Source: CAYJXJ01 sp964374095
GTDB taxonomy: Bacteria; Elusimicrobiota; Elusimicrobia; UBA1565; UBA9628
Direction of reading: 5' to 3'
Assembly: GCA_964374095.1 (NCBI GenBank)
Contig: CAYJXJ010000233.1
Span: forward strand, 1 to 6,408
DNA length: 6,408 nt
Part shown: positions 1 through 5,357 of the stretch, in pieces
Position numbering within the stretch: the stretch's first letter is position 1
Layout of the letters: each line of letters opens with the position of its first letter
Notes under the pieces: model-generated
What the model was told of the DNA's origin: nothing
What the model saw: only the letters and a program-made list of their open reading frames with translations
The model's database searches: none
Translations under genes and position numbers: made by a program

Positions 1-366
1 CCCGCGGGCCAGAAGGCGCCCACCGACCCCTTTCTGTTCGTCGCCTATCATAAGGACGGCTGGGGCGCGATGGGGCCCTCCATGCTCCTGGCTCTTATCC
101 TGCAGGGGATCGGGGGCTTCACCTGGACCTGGATCCTCGGCAAGATTCCGGGCCTGACCATGAAAGACGCCGCGCTCTACGGCGCGATGTTCGGGCTTTG
201 CGTGGGCGTGCTGGGGGCGCTGCCCAACTCGGTGTGGTGGAAGTTCTCTTGGGGCTTCACGGCGCTTTATCTTGCCGACTCGGTGATAAGCTGGACGATC
301 GCCAGCCCCGTCATATTCCGCTGGTGCCAGGCCTCCGTCTGCGCCCTGCCGGTCCGAAAATCCTGA
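1..366 (+). CDS. Small multi-pass membrane protein of unknown function (3' part; 5' end outside window)
   Basis: The frame is open from the first base, so this is the last 121 residues of a gene that begins to the left. An internal ATG at 70 is in frame, but the coding pattern continues upstream of it, so it is probably not the start. Three hydrophobic segments are visible, at about residues 24-46, 57-74 and 86-106 of the visible part. Short polar or aromatic loops separate them, with a Pro-Asn-Ser-Val-Trp-Trp stretch at 75-80. The end is a short basic tail. This looks like an inner-membrane protein with at least three helices. I do not recognise the family; it has the general build of small four-helix 'domain of unknown function' membrane proteins. 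The TGA stop overlaps the next gene's ATG by one base (TGATG), which suggests translational coupling with the YceH-like gene. Confidence 0.7.
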   Translation, partial: PAGQKAPTDPFLFVAYHKDGWGAMGPSMLLALILQGIGGFTWTWILGKIPGLTMKDAALYGAMFGLCVGVLGALPNSVWWKFSWGFTALYLADSVISWTIASPVIFRWCQASVCALPVRKS

Positions 367-1004
367 TGGCCGCCATGCTCGATGAGTTCGAGGCGCGCCT
401 CCTCGGCTCCCTGGTCGAGAAGTCCCTGACCACGCCCGAGTTCTACCCCCTCACCCTCAACTCGCTGCTCAACGCCTGCAATCAGAAATCGAGCCGCGAC
501 CCGGTGATGAGCCTGGACGAGGCGGGCGTGGGCAAGAGCCTGCACTCGCTCCTGGCCAAGGGCCTGGCCGAGCGCGTGCACGAGCCCGGCAGCCGCGTGC
601 CCAAGTTCAAGCACCGCATCGACATTCTCGTCAAAAGTTTGGACCCCAAGGTGATCGGCGCGGTGTGCGTCCTGCTCCTGCGCGGACCGCAGACCCCCGG
701 CGAGATCAAGACCCGCACCGAACGGCTTTGCCGCTTCGAAAGCTCCGCCGAGGCGGAGATTCTCCTGCAAGAATTGGGCAACCGCCCCGAAGGCGCGCAG
801 GCGGCCAAGCTCCCGCGCCAACCGGGGCAAAAAGAGAACCGCTACCGGCATCTCTTTGGCGCGGGCGCTCCGGCGGCTCCGGTGGCGGCCGCGGCCCCCG
901 CGCCGGCGGCGAAGGCGCCCTCCTCCAACCGCTTGAGTGAGCTCGAAAAGCGCGTGTCGGCCCTGGAGGCCGCGGTTCGGGCCTTGCCGAGCCGCGGCTC
1001 CTGA
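366..1004 (+). CDS. yceH: YceH/DUF480 (UPF0502) family protein
   Basis: A 212-residue protein close in length and pattern to E. coli YceH. Family hallmarks are visible: an E-A-R-L-L-G-S-L-V-E-K segment (9-19), T-T-P-E-x-Y-P-L (22-29), N-A-C-N-Q-K (36-41), R-D-P-V-M (44-48), L-L-L-R-G-P-Q-T-P-G-E (103-113), and the P-G-Q-K-E-N-R-Y-x-H-L-F end of the fold (153-164). The family is known to form two winged-helix domains, but its cellular role is not settled and binding to DNA is only inferred. After the fold comes an Ala/Pro-rich linker (about 165-187), then a short heptad coiled coil (about 189-207), which E. coli YceH also has. The ATG at 366 overlaps the upstream stop. An ATG three codons later (375) is an equally plausible start, since it aligns about as well with YceH. 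I see no clear Shine-Dalgarno for either. Confidence 0.93.
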   Translation: MAAMLDEFEARLLGSLVEKSLTTPEFYPLTLNSLLNACNQKSSRDPVMSLDEAGVGKSLHSLLAKGLAERVHEPGSRVPKFKHRIDILVKSLDPKVIGAVCVLLLRGPQTPGEIKTRTERLCRFESSAEAEILLQELGNRPEGAQAAKLPRQPGQKENRYRHLFGAGAPAAPVAAAAPAPAAKAPSSNRLSELEKRVSALEAAVRALPSRGS

Positions 1005-1862
1005 TTGAAGACTCCCCGCATCGCCCTGGCCGGCTGTTTCAAGCTCCCGGAGCCCGACCCCGACGCCGCGCCCTTGAGACGGGCGATCCAGGAGGCCGCC
1101 GGCAGCGCCGAGTGGATCGGCTGGGACGATCCCGCGGCCGACCTCACGGGCTTTGACCTCTGCGTGATCCGCTCGACCTGGAACTACATCCACGACTTGC
1201 CGGGCTTCCTGCGCTGGATCCAGCGCGCCGCCAAGAAGACCCGCGTGCTCAACCCGCGGCGCCTCGTGCGCTGGAATGCCGACAAACTCTACCTGCGGGA
1301 CCTGGCCGGGCGGGGCATCCCCACGGTGCCGACCCTCTACATCGAGCAGGGGCGGGTGGCGTCCTTGCCCGAGCTCCTCGCGCCCACCTCCTGGACCGAC
1401 GTGGTGATAAAGCCGCGGGTGGGTGCCGCCTCCTTCGCGACCCGGCGCTTCGGCCCGCGGGAGCACCGCGAGGGAAGCCGCTTCCTAGCCGAGCACGCGG
1501 TGCGCCTGCCGATGCTGATCCAGCCCTACGTGAAATCGGTCGAGGACTACGGCGAGCGGGCATTGATTTGGATCGGCGGGTCCCTCACCCACGCGATCCG
1601 CAAGAACCCGCGCCTGCACGGCCAGGCCGAGGGCGTCTCGGGCGCGGTCCCTATCGCCTCGGATGAGGCCGAACTCGCCGCGCGAACGCTCGAGCCCTAC
1701 GCCAAGGACCTGCTCTACGCCCGAGTGGACGTGGCCCGCGACGAGCGGGGCCGGGCGCTCGTCATGGAGCTTGAGCTCATCGAACCGTCGCTATTTCTAA
1801 TCCAGCACCGCCCGGCGCTCGAACGCCTGGCCAATGCCTGTGTCGAGGCGGCGCGGAGCTAA
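1005..1862 (+). CDS. ATP-grasp ligase, DcsG (O-ureido-D-serine cyclo-ligase)-like family
   Basis: A 285-residue protein with ATP-grasp layout. The N-terminal domain has C-F-K-L-P-E-P-D-P-D (11-20), W-D-D-P (40-43) and R-S-T-W-N-Y (56-61). N-P-x-x-L-V-R-W-N-x-D-K (83-94) leads into the ATP-grasp fold. V-V-I-K-P (133-137) supplies the nucleotide-contacting lysine, and M-L-I-Q-P-Y-V-K-S-V (170-179) and R-K (199-200) follow. M-E-L-E-L-I-E-P-S-L-F-L (254-265) carries the acidic Mg-ATP ligands. This combination is typical of the DcsG-like group, whose founding member closes D-cycloserine in Streptomyces. Most members are of unknown substrate, so an ATP-dependent ligation is supported but the substrate is not. 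TTG at 1005 directly follows the yceH stop and is the only start that keeps the whole N-terminal motif. No Shine-Dalgarno is evident, so translation probably depends on the upstream gene. No other D-cycloserine gene is visible nearby. Confidence 0.88.
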   Translation: MKTPRIALAGCFKLPEPDPDAAPLRRAIQEAAGSAEWIGWDDPAADLTGFDLCVIRSTWNYIHDLPGFLRWIQRAAKKTRVLNPRRLVRWNADKLYLRDLAGRGIPTVPTLYIEQGRVASLPELLAPTSWTDVVIKPRVGAASFATRRFGPREHREGSRFLAEHAVRLPMLIQPYVKSVEDYGERALIWIGGSLTHAIRKNPRLHGQAEGVSGAVPIASDEAELAARTLEPYAKDLLYARVDVARDERGRALVMELELIEPSLFLIQHRPALERLANACVEAARS

Positions 1863-1900
1863 GGTATCGCATTTTGCGCGGCAGTTGCGGGGCCGAGGGA
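1863..1900. other. Convergent intergenic gap, no clear terminator
   Basis: Thirty-eight bases separate the ATP-grasp gene from the tail of the minus-strand gene. The only self-complementary element I find is a 4-base-pair stem (CGCA/TGCG, 1868-1878). It has no following T-run in either direction, so an intrinsic terminator is not supported. Confidence 0.5.
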
Positions 1901-2410
1901 TCAGGTCGCCTGGGCGGCGATGCGGCGGGCCGCCGGGCGGGGCACCAGCTCATCCTCGCCGGCTTCGGCCGCGGCTTTGGCGCGCAGGCCGAAATGGACG
2001 AAGGCCCAGCAGTTGATGCCGTCCCAGACCGAGACCGCCAGGAAGGCCGGGTTCGCATAGGACATGAGAAAGACGCCGAGGTAGGAGAGCGCGGTCGTCC
2101 CCTTCATGAACACCAAGGGCGCCACACAGCACCAATGGCGCCGGACGTCCAACTGCACCCAGAAGCACAGAAAGCCCAAGGTCAGCACGTTGGTCGCGCC
2201 CAGCACCCGCCAGATGTAGGACTGCTCCGGAACCAGATACGGCCGCCCGCCGAGCAGGCGCCCGAGCAGGTCAAAGGACCGGACGGCCTGATCCGGCGCG
2301 AAGAGATATCCCAGCGCGGGGATCACGAAATGAATGCCCAGCAGGCCGTAGACCAGGTGGAAATTGCGGTAGTCGCGGCTGGGTTGGGTCCAAAATCGGG
2401 CGAGGGTCAT
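1901..2410 (-). CDS. Unrecognised four-helix membrane protein
   Basis: A 169-residue protein with four hydrophobic segments at about residues 18-38, 66-86, 95-117 and 122-141, consistent with a small polytopic inner-membrane protein. The ends are charged: an Arg-containing N-terminus and an Arg/Ala/Glu-rich C-terminal tail. Buried polar residues stand out: Lys103 in helix 3, and Asp130 and Asn133 in helix 4. Asn74 in helix 2 and Cys82, Cys94, Cys95 and Cys134 are also notable. I do not recognise a family or function. ATG at 2410 is the only usable start: reading upstream in frame there is no start codon before a TGA at about 2465-2467. A GGAGG lies 21 bases upstream, too far to be a normal ribosome-binding site. 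The gene diverges from the efflux operon across a short region holding a large inverted repeat, so the two may share regulation. A hydrophilic frame on the opposite strand overlaps it and looks spurious. Confidence 0.72.
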   Translation of the reverse strand: MTLARFWTQPSRDYRNFHLVYGLLGIHFVIPALGYLFAPDQAVRSFDLLGRLLGGRPYLVPEQSYIWRVLGATNVLTLGFLCFWVQLDVRRHWCCVAPLVFMKGTTALSYLGVFLMSYANPAFLAVSVWDGINCWAFVHFGLRAKAAAEAGEDELVPRPAARRIAAQAT

Positions 2411-2425
2411 GTCTCGGGAACGATC

Positions 2426-2454
2426 CCTGCGCCTCCAATAATTGGTAGCGCAGG
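2426..2454. repeat. 29-base composite inverted repeat, candidate operator
   Basis: The repeat is symmetric about base 2440. Outer arms CCTGCGC (2426-2432) and GCGCAGG (2448-2454) are perfect complements. Inner arms CCAAT (2435-2439) and ATTGG (2441-2445) are perfect complements. Only the two positions between them on each side mismatch, so 12 of 14 pairs match. It lies in the short divergent intergenic region and overlaps the putative -35 element of the efflux operon. No T-run follows in either direction, and neither flanking gene ends here, so a terminator is unlikely. An operator for a dimeric repressor or activator is the best inference. The regulator is not in the window. Confidence 0.75.
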
Positions 2455-2471
2455 CAAAATGGTATCATAAT
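2442..2471 (+). promoter_or_regulatory. Candidate sigma-70-type promoter for the efflux operon
   Basis: In an otherwise GC-rich sequence this patch is AT-rich. It holds TTGGTA (2442-2447, four of six matches to the -35 consensus) and two overlapping -10 candidates. One is CATAAT (2466-2471) with an 18-base spacer. The other is TATCAT (2463-2468) with an upstream TG (2460-2461), forming an extended -10, with a 15-base spacer. Transcription would begin near 2475-2478, only about 11-14 bases before the GTG of the channel gene. The -35 overlaps the inverted repeat, so a protein bound there could block RNA polymerase. Confidence 0.42.
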
Positions 2472-2488
2472 GACCCTCGCCTGCCCCC

Positions 2489-3766
2489 GTGGTCACCCTT
2501 ACGCTGCTGTCTTTGATATCGCTTCCTTCGGAAGCCGGGAATTTCACCCCGGCCGCCTACGCCCGGGCGGTCCTCGCGGCCTCGCCGGAAGTGCGCCAGG
2601 CCCGCGAAACGCTGGCCGCCTCCGACGCCCAACGCAAGAGTCAATGGGCTTCGGCCGCCCTGCCGACCGTCTCCTTGACCGGAGTCGGCACTCCCTTCGG
2701 CCACTCGAGCCTGAGGTCAGGACGCTACAACCGCTGGCACCTGCAGCGGGAGGACTTGAAGTTCACGACCACCCTCAATCTCAACATCTTCAACAGTTGG
2801 CAGGATTTCCAAAAGGTCCGGGCGAGCTCCCGCTCCCGGGAGTCGGCCTGGGCCTCGCTGCGCGGGACCGAGCAGACCCGGTCCTTCGAAGCCATCAAGG
2901 CCTTCTTTGACCTCAACCTCAAGAACAAACTCCTGGAAGTCGCCGAGCAAAACCGCGCGGCGCAAGAGAGCCAGTTCAAACTGACCCAAGACCTCTACCA
3001 GAACGGGATGAAGTCGCTTTCCGACCTTTTGAAAAGCGAGACCGATTGGCGCTCCGGCGAGCTCCGGGTGGCCTCCGCCGAAGCGGAGGAGCGCCTAGCG
3101 CTCCTCCGCTTCAATCTCCTGATTGAGCGCGAGCCCTTGCAGTCCGCCTCCTTGGAGGCGGACCTCTCTCCCGGCACGACGGAAATGCCGCGGGTGGCCG
3201 ATGACGTTGTCCGCGCCCTCACCCAGCGTCCCGAAATCATCCGTTCCCGCAAGGACCTCGAGCGAATCGAGATCGCCCGGCAGCAGGCCCTCCAGGGGAT
3301 GCTGCCCACGCTCGGCATCGACGCCAACTGGAGCCGCACGGACTACGGCCCCGCGTCCAGCACTCTCAATCCGACCTACAAGGTGGGGCTGGCGCTCTCC
3401 ATGCCCTTCAACTATAACTTCGTATCCCAGCTGTTCTCATACCGCTCGGCCTCGGCCGACAAGAAGCGCCAGGAGGCGGCGCTGGCCCTCGCGGAACGCT
3501 CGACGCGCGAGGAGCTGCACGCGGCCTACATCAGCCTCGACCGCGCCTTCAAAGCCTACCGCATTTCCATCCAGAAGGAATCCCTCTCCGAACGCAACCT
3601 CGGCATCGTGACCGAGCAGTACCGCCAGGGCTCGGCCGACGTGATCCGCTTGGCGCAGGCCCAACTCGACCTCCTGAACGCCCGCGTCGAGCGCGCCCAG
3701 GCCCTCAACGACACCTTCATCAACCGCGCGGCCTATCGCCTCGCGGTGGGAGACCCGGTATGGTAA
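2489..3766 (+). CDS. TolC-family outer-membrane efflux channel
   Basis: A 425-residue protein of the outer-membrane efflux family, trimers of which form a beta-barrel and periplasmic alpha-tunnel. The internal duplication typical of the family is visible: L-Y-Q-N-G-M-K-S-L-S-D-L-L (from about 169) and Q-Y-R-Q-G-S-A-D-V-I-R-L (from about 376) head equivalent long amphipathic helices. The N-terminal helix carries the usual A-x-x-x-S-P-E-V-R-Q-A-R-E pattern (about 28-41). Residues 1-16 are hydrophobic and end S-E-A-G, like a signal peptide, but no Lys or Arg precedes the core. No lipobox cysteine is seen. GTG at 2489 is the first in-frame start after an in-frame TGA at 2471-2473. It has no Shine-Dalgarno and lies just after a run of five C's, so a leaderless start or a sequence error are both possible. 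The gene overlaps the adaptor gene by 7 bases and leads the efflux operon. Confidence 0.93.
   Translation: MVTLTLLSLISLPSEAGNFTPAAYARAVLAASPEVRQARETLAASDAQRKSQWASAALPTVSLTGVGTPFGHSSLRSGRYNRWHLQREDLKFTTTLNLNIFNSWQDFQKVRASSRSRESAWASLRGTEQTRSFEAIKAFFDLNLKNKLLEVAEQNRAAQESQFKLTQDLYQNGMKSLSDLLKSETDWRSGELRVASAEAEERLALLRFNLLIEREPLQSASLEADLSPGTTEMPRVADDVVRALTQRPEIIRSRKDLERIEIARQQALQGMLPTLGIDANWSRTDYGPASSTLNPTYKVGLALSMPFNYNFVSQLFSYRSASADKKRQEAALALAERSTREELHAAYISLDRAFKAYRISIQKESLSERNLGIVTEQYRQGSADVIRLAQAQLDLLNARVERAQALNDTFINRAAYRLAVGDPVW
3748..3753 (+). promoter_or_regulatory. Ribosome-binding site for the adaptor gene
   Basis: GGGAGA ends 6 bases before the ATG at 3760, inside the end of the channel gene. 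It supports 3760 as the true start and the 7-base overlap as real. Confidence 0.6.
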
Positions 3767-4704
3767 GCCGAAGCCGTAAAACCGTCATCATCGCGCTGAT
3801 AACGCTCGTCGGCTTCGGAGCCGGAGCTTACGGCTTCAAGACCTACAAGGACAAAAAAAAGAAGACGCCGGCCGATGAATCAGCCGGCGTGGCGGAGGTC
3901 ACCAAGGGAGACATCGAGGTGCGCTTCATGGACGCCGGCGAGATCTCCCCCAAGCACTTCGTGGACATCGCCTCCAAGGTGAGCGGCCGGGTCATCGAGA
4001 TGGCCGTCGATGAGGGCCGCCGCGTGAAGAAGGGGGATACCCTCGCGGTCATCCAGCCCGGCCGCACCGAGGCCGAGCAGTACGTGCCGGTGCCGGTGGC
4101 CAGCCCCATCGACGGCGTGGTCATGCGCTTCCAGAAGCGCGGCGGCTACCAGGAGGAGCCCACGCTCGCGCGCCTGGGCAACTACGTGACGGGCCTGATG
4201 GACTCGACCCAGCCCACCTACCTCATGACCGTGGCCGATGTCTCGCGCCTGGTGGTCAAGATGAAGATCAGCGAGATGGACATACTCAAACTCAAGGAGG
4301 GGATGTCGGTCACGGTCAAGATCGACGCCCTGCCCGCGGAGAGCTATCCCGGCAAGGTCACCCTGGTTTCCCCGCAGGCCGAGAAGGACCAGAACAATCT
4401 CAAGAACTTCAAGGTCGAGGTGACTTTGCTCAAGCCCGATGGGCGCTTGAAGCCGGGGATGACGGCGCGCGTCGATGGCCTGCTGGAGAGCCGCACGGGC
4501 GTGCTCAAGGTCCCGATCTCCGCGGTCTTCGAGGAAGGCCGCAAGACGATCGCCTACGTGGCCCCGGCCGACAAAAAGAAGGGCAAGCCCCAAAAAGTCG
4601 ACATCAAGCTGGGGCTGCGCAATGAGATGGACGCGGAGGTCCTCTCGGGGCTCAAGGAAGGCCAGAAGCTCCTCACCGACAAGCCCGCGGAGAAAGAAGG
4701 GTGA
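3760..4704 (+). CDS. Periplasmic adaptor (membrane fusion protein), MacA/HlyD-like, lacking the helical hairpin
   Basis: A 314-residue adaptor that would link the inner-membrane ABC transporter to the TolC-like channel. Residues 1-26 give basic residues followed by one membrane helix, anchoring it in the inner membrane, then a Lys-rich linker (30-35). The first lipoyl half-motif is about 67-98 (D-I-A-S-K-V-S-G-R-V to G-D-T-L-A-V-I). The second is about 110-123 (V-P-V-A-S-P-I-D-G-V-V). Only about 11 residues separate them, where MacA and AcrA carry a long coiled-coil hairpin that touches TolC. A beta-barrel domain follows (about 153-240, including L-K-P-G-M-T-A-R-V), then a membrane-proximal domain to the end. 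The start is fixed by the GGGAGA site upstream. The gene overlaps its neighbours by 7 and 4 bases. The substrate is unknown. Confidence 0.9.
   Translation: MVSRSRKTVIIALITLVGFGAGAYGFKTYKDKKKKTPADESAGVAEVTKGDIEVRFMDAGEISPKHFVDIASKVSGRVIEMAVDEGRRVKKGDTLAVIQPGRTEAEQYVPVPVASPIDGVVMRFQKRGGYQEEPTLARLGNYVTGLMDSTQPTYLMTVADVSRLVVKMKISEMDILKLKEGMSVTVKIDALPAESYPGKVTLVSPQAEKDQNNLKNFKVEVTLLKPDGRLKPGMTARVDGLLESRTGVLKVPISAVFEEGRKTIAYVAPADKKKGKPQKVDIKLGLRNEMDAEVLSGLKEGQKLLTDKPAEKEG
3855..3890 (+). other. Slippery A-run followed by stem-loop (possible frameshift or slippage signal)
   Basis: Eight A's (3853-3860) encode lysines 32-35 of the adaptor. In the reading frame they form A-AAA-AAG (3855-3861), the heptamer used in the E. 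coli dnaX -1 frameshift. Three bases later a perfect 8-base-pair stem begins: ACGCCGGC at 3865-3872 pairs with GCCGGCGT at 3883-3890 around a 10-base loop. A -1 shift would reach a TGA at 3876-3878 after a few codons, giving a product of about 38 residues. The arrangement is seen directly; that it functions is speculation. Confidence 0.35.
4689..4693 (+). promoter_or_regulatory. Ribosome-binding site for the ABC ATPase gene
   Basis: GGAGA lies 7 bases before the GTG at 4701, within the last codons of the adaptor gene. It supports that GTG as the start. Confidence 0.5.
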
Positions 4705-5357
4705 CCCCCCTCATCCGCTGCGAGGACCTCGCCCGCCGCTACGGCGAGTACCGGGCCTTGGACGGGGTGAGCTTCGAGATCGCCCCCGGGGAGTTCACGG
4801 CCGTCATGGGGCCCTCGGGCTGCGGCAAGTCCACGCTCCTGAACATTCTCGGCCTGCTCGACCGGCCGACCGCGGGCCGCTACCACCTGGGCGGGCGGGA
4901 CGCGGCGCGTCTCTCCGACTCCAGCCGCACCACCCTGCGCCGCGAGCAGATTGGCTTTGTGTTCCAGGCCTTCAACCTCCTGCCCAGGCTCTCGGCCGCC
5001 GATAACGTCTGCCTGCCCATGGCCTACGCCGATGTCCCCCGGGCCGCCCGGCTCGAGCGCGCCTCAGACCTGCTCGCCCGGGTGGGGCTGGAGCGCCGGG
5101 GACGCCACACCCCGCTCGAACTCTCGGGCGGAGAGAGGCAACGCGTCGGCATCGCCCGGGCCCTGGCCAACAAGCCGGCGCTACTCTTGGCCGACGAGCC
5201 CACCGGCAACCTCGACTCCCACTCCGGCGCCGAGATCCTGGCCCTGTTCAAGGAACTCCACGCCGGCGGCATGACGGTGATCTTGGTGACCCACGACGCG
5301 GCCATCGCGGCCGCGGCCCAGCGGGTCCTGCGCATGAGTGACGGCAAGCTGGCGTGA
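4701..5357 (+). CDS. ABC transporter ATPase, MacB/LolD/FtsE-type
   Basis: A 218-residue stand-alone nucleotide-binding subunit, normal length for this class. Motifs in order: A-loop Tyr near 14-17; Walker A G-P-S-G-C-G-K-S-T (37-45); Q-loop Gln89 within I-G-F-V-F-Q-A-F-N-L-L-P (84-95); signature L-S-G-G-E-R-Q-R-V (141-149); Walker B L-L-L-A-D-E (161-166) with catalytic Glu166; D-loop N-L-D-S (170-173); H-switch His198. All key residues are intact, so it should hydrolyse ATP to power the adjacent permease. The F-V-F-Q-x-F-N-L-L-P pattern and its neighbours place it with the MacB/LolD class. GTG at 4701 overlaps the adaptor stop (GTGA), and its own stop overlaps the permease start in the same way, so 1:1 coupled synthesis is likely. 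LolD-like lipoprotein release is less likely given the adaptor and channel in the operon. Confidence 0.95.
   Translation: MTPLIRCEDLARRYGEYRALDGVSFEIAPGEFTAVMGPSGCGKSTLLNILGLLDRPTAGRYHLGGRDAARLSDSSRTTLRREQIGFVFQAFNLLPRLSAADNVCLPMAYADVPRAARLERASDLLARVGLERRGRHTPLELSGGERQRVGIARALANKPALLLADEPTGNLDSHSGAEILALFKELHAGGMTVILVTHDAAIAAAAQRVLRMSDGKLA

Noticed and set aside
989..1000. 12-base palindrome GAGCCGCGGCTC just before the TTG start of the ATP-grasp gene
   Set aside because: It lies in the last codons of yceH, has no loop beyond its own bases, and is short enough to arise by chance in GC-rich DNA. Considered as a translation-control hairpin but not supported.
267..1466. Minus-strand 399-codon open frame across yceH and the ATP-grasp gene
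   Set aside because: It spans two confidently identified plus-strand genes. The product is Gly/Arg/His-rich low-complexity sequence, typical of antisense frames in high-GC DNA.
1005..1862. A D-cycloserine biosynthesis locus
   Set aside because: Only one DcsG-like enzyme is seen. None of the other pathway enzymes is in the window, and this ATP-grasp group is widespread outside that pathway.
1863..1900. Possible bidirectional terminator between convergent genes
   Set aside because: Only a 4-base-pair stem is present, with no adjacent T-run on either strand.
1874..2470. Plus-strand 198-codon open frame over the minus-strand membrane gene
   Set aside because: The translation is hydrophilic, Gln/Arg/Gly/Pro-rich and has no recognisable domain. 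The opposite strand gives four clean membrane helices, so this is a GC-rich shadow.
2459..2470. Tiny frame ATG-GTA-TCA-TAA upstream of the channel gene as a leader peptide
   Set aside because: Three codons overlapping the putative -10 element, with no ribosome-binding site. It would not be transcribed from the promoter proposed here.
3880..4593. Minus-strand 237-codon open frame opposite the adaptor gene
   Set aside because: It is rich in His/Asp/Leu/Gly with no family pattern, and lies fully within the well-supported adaptor gene.
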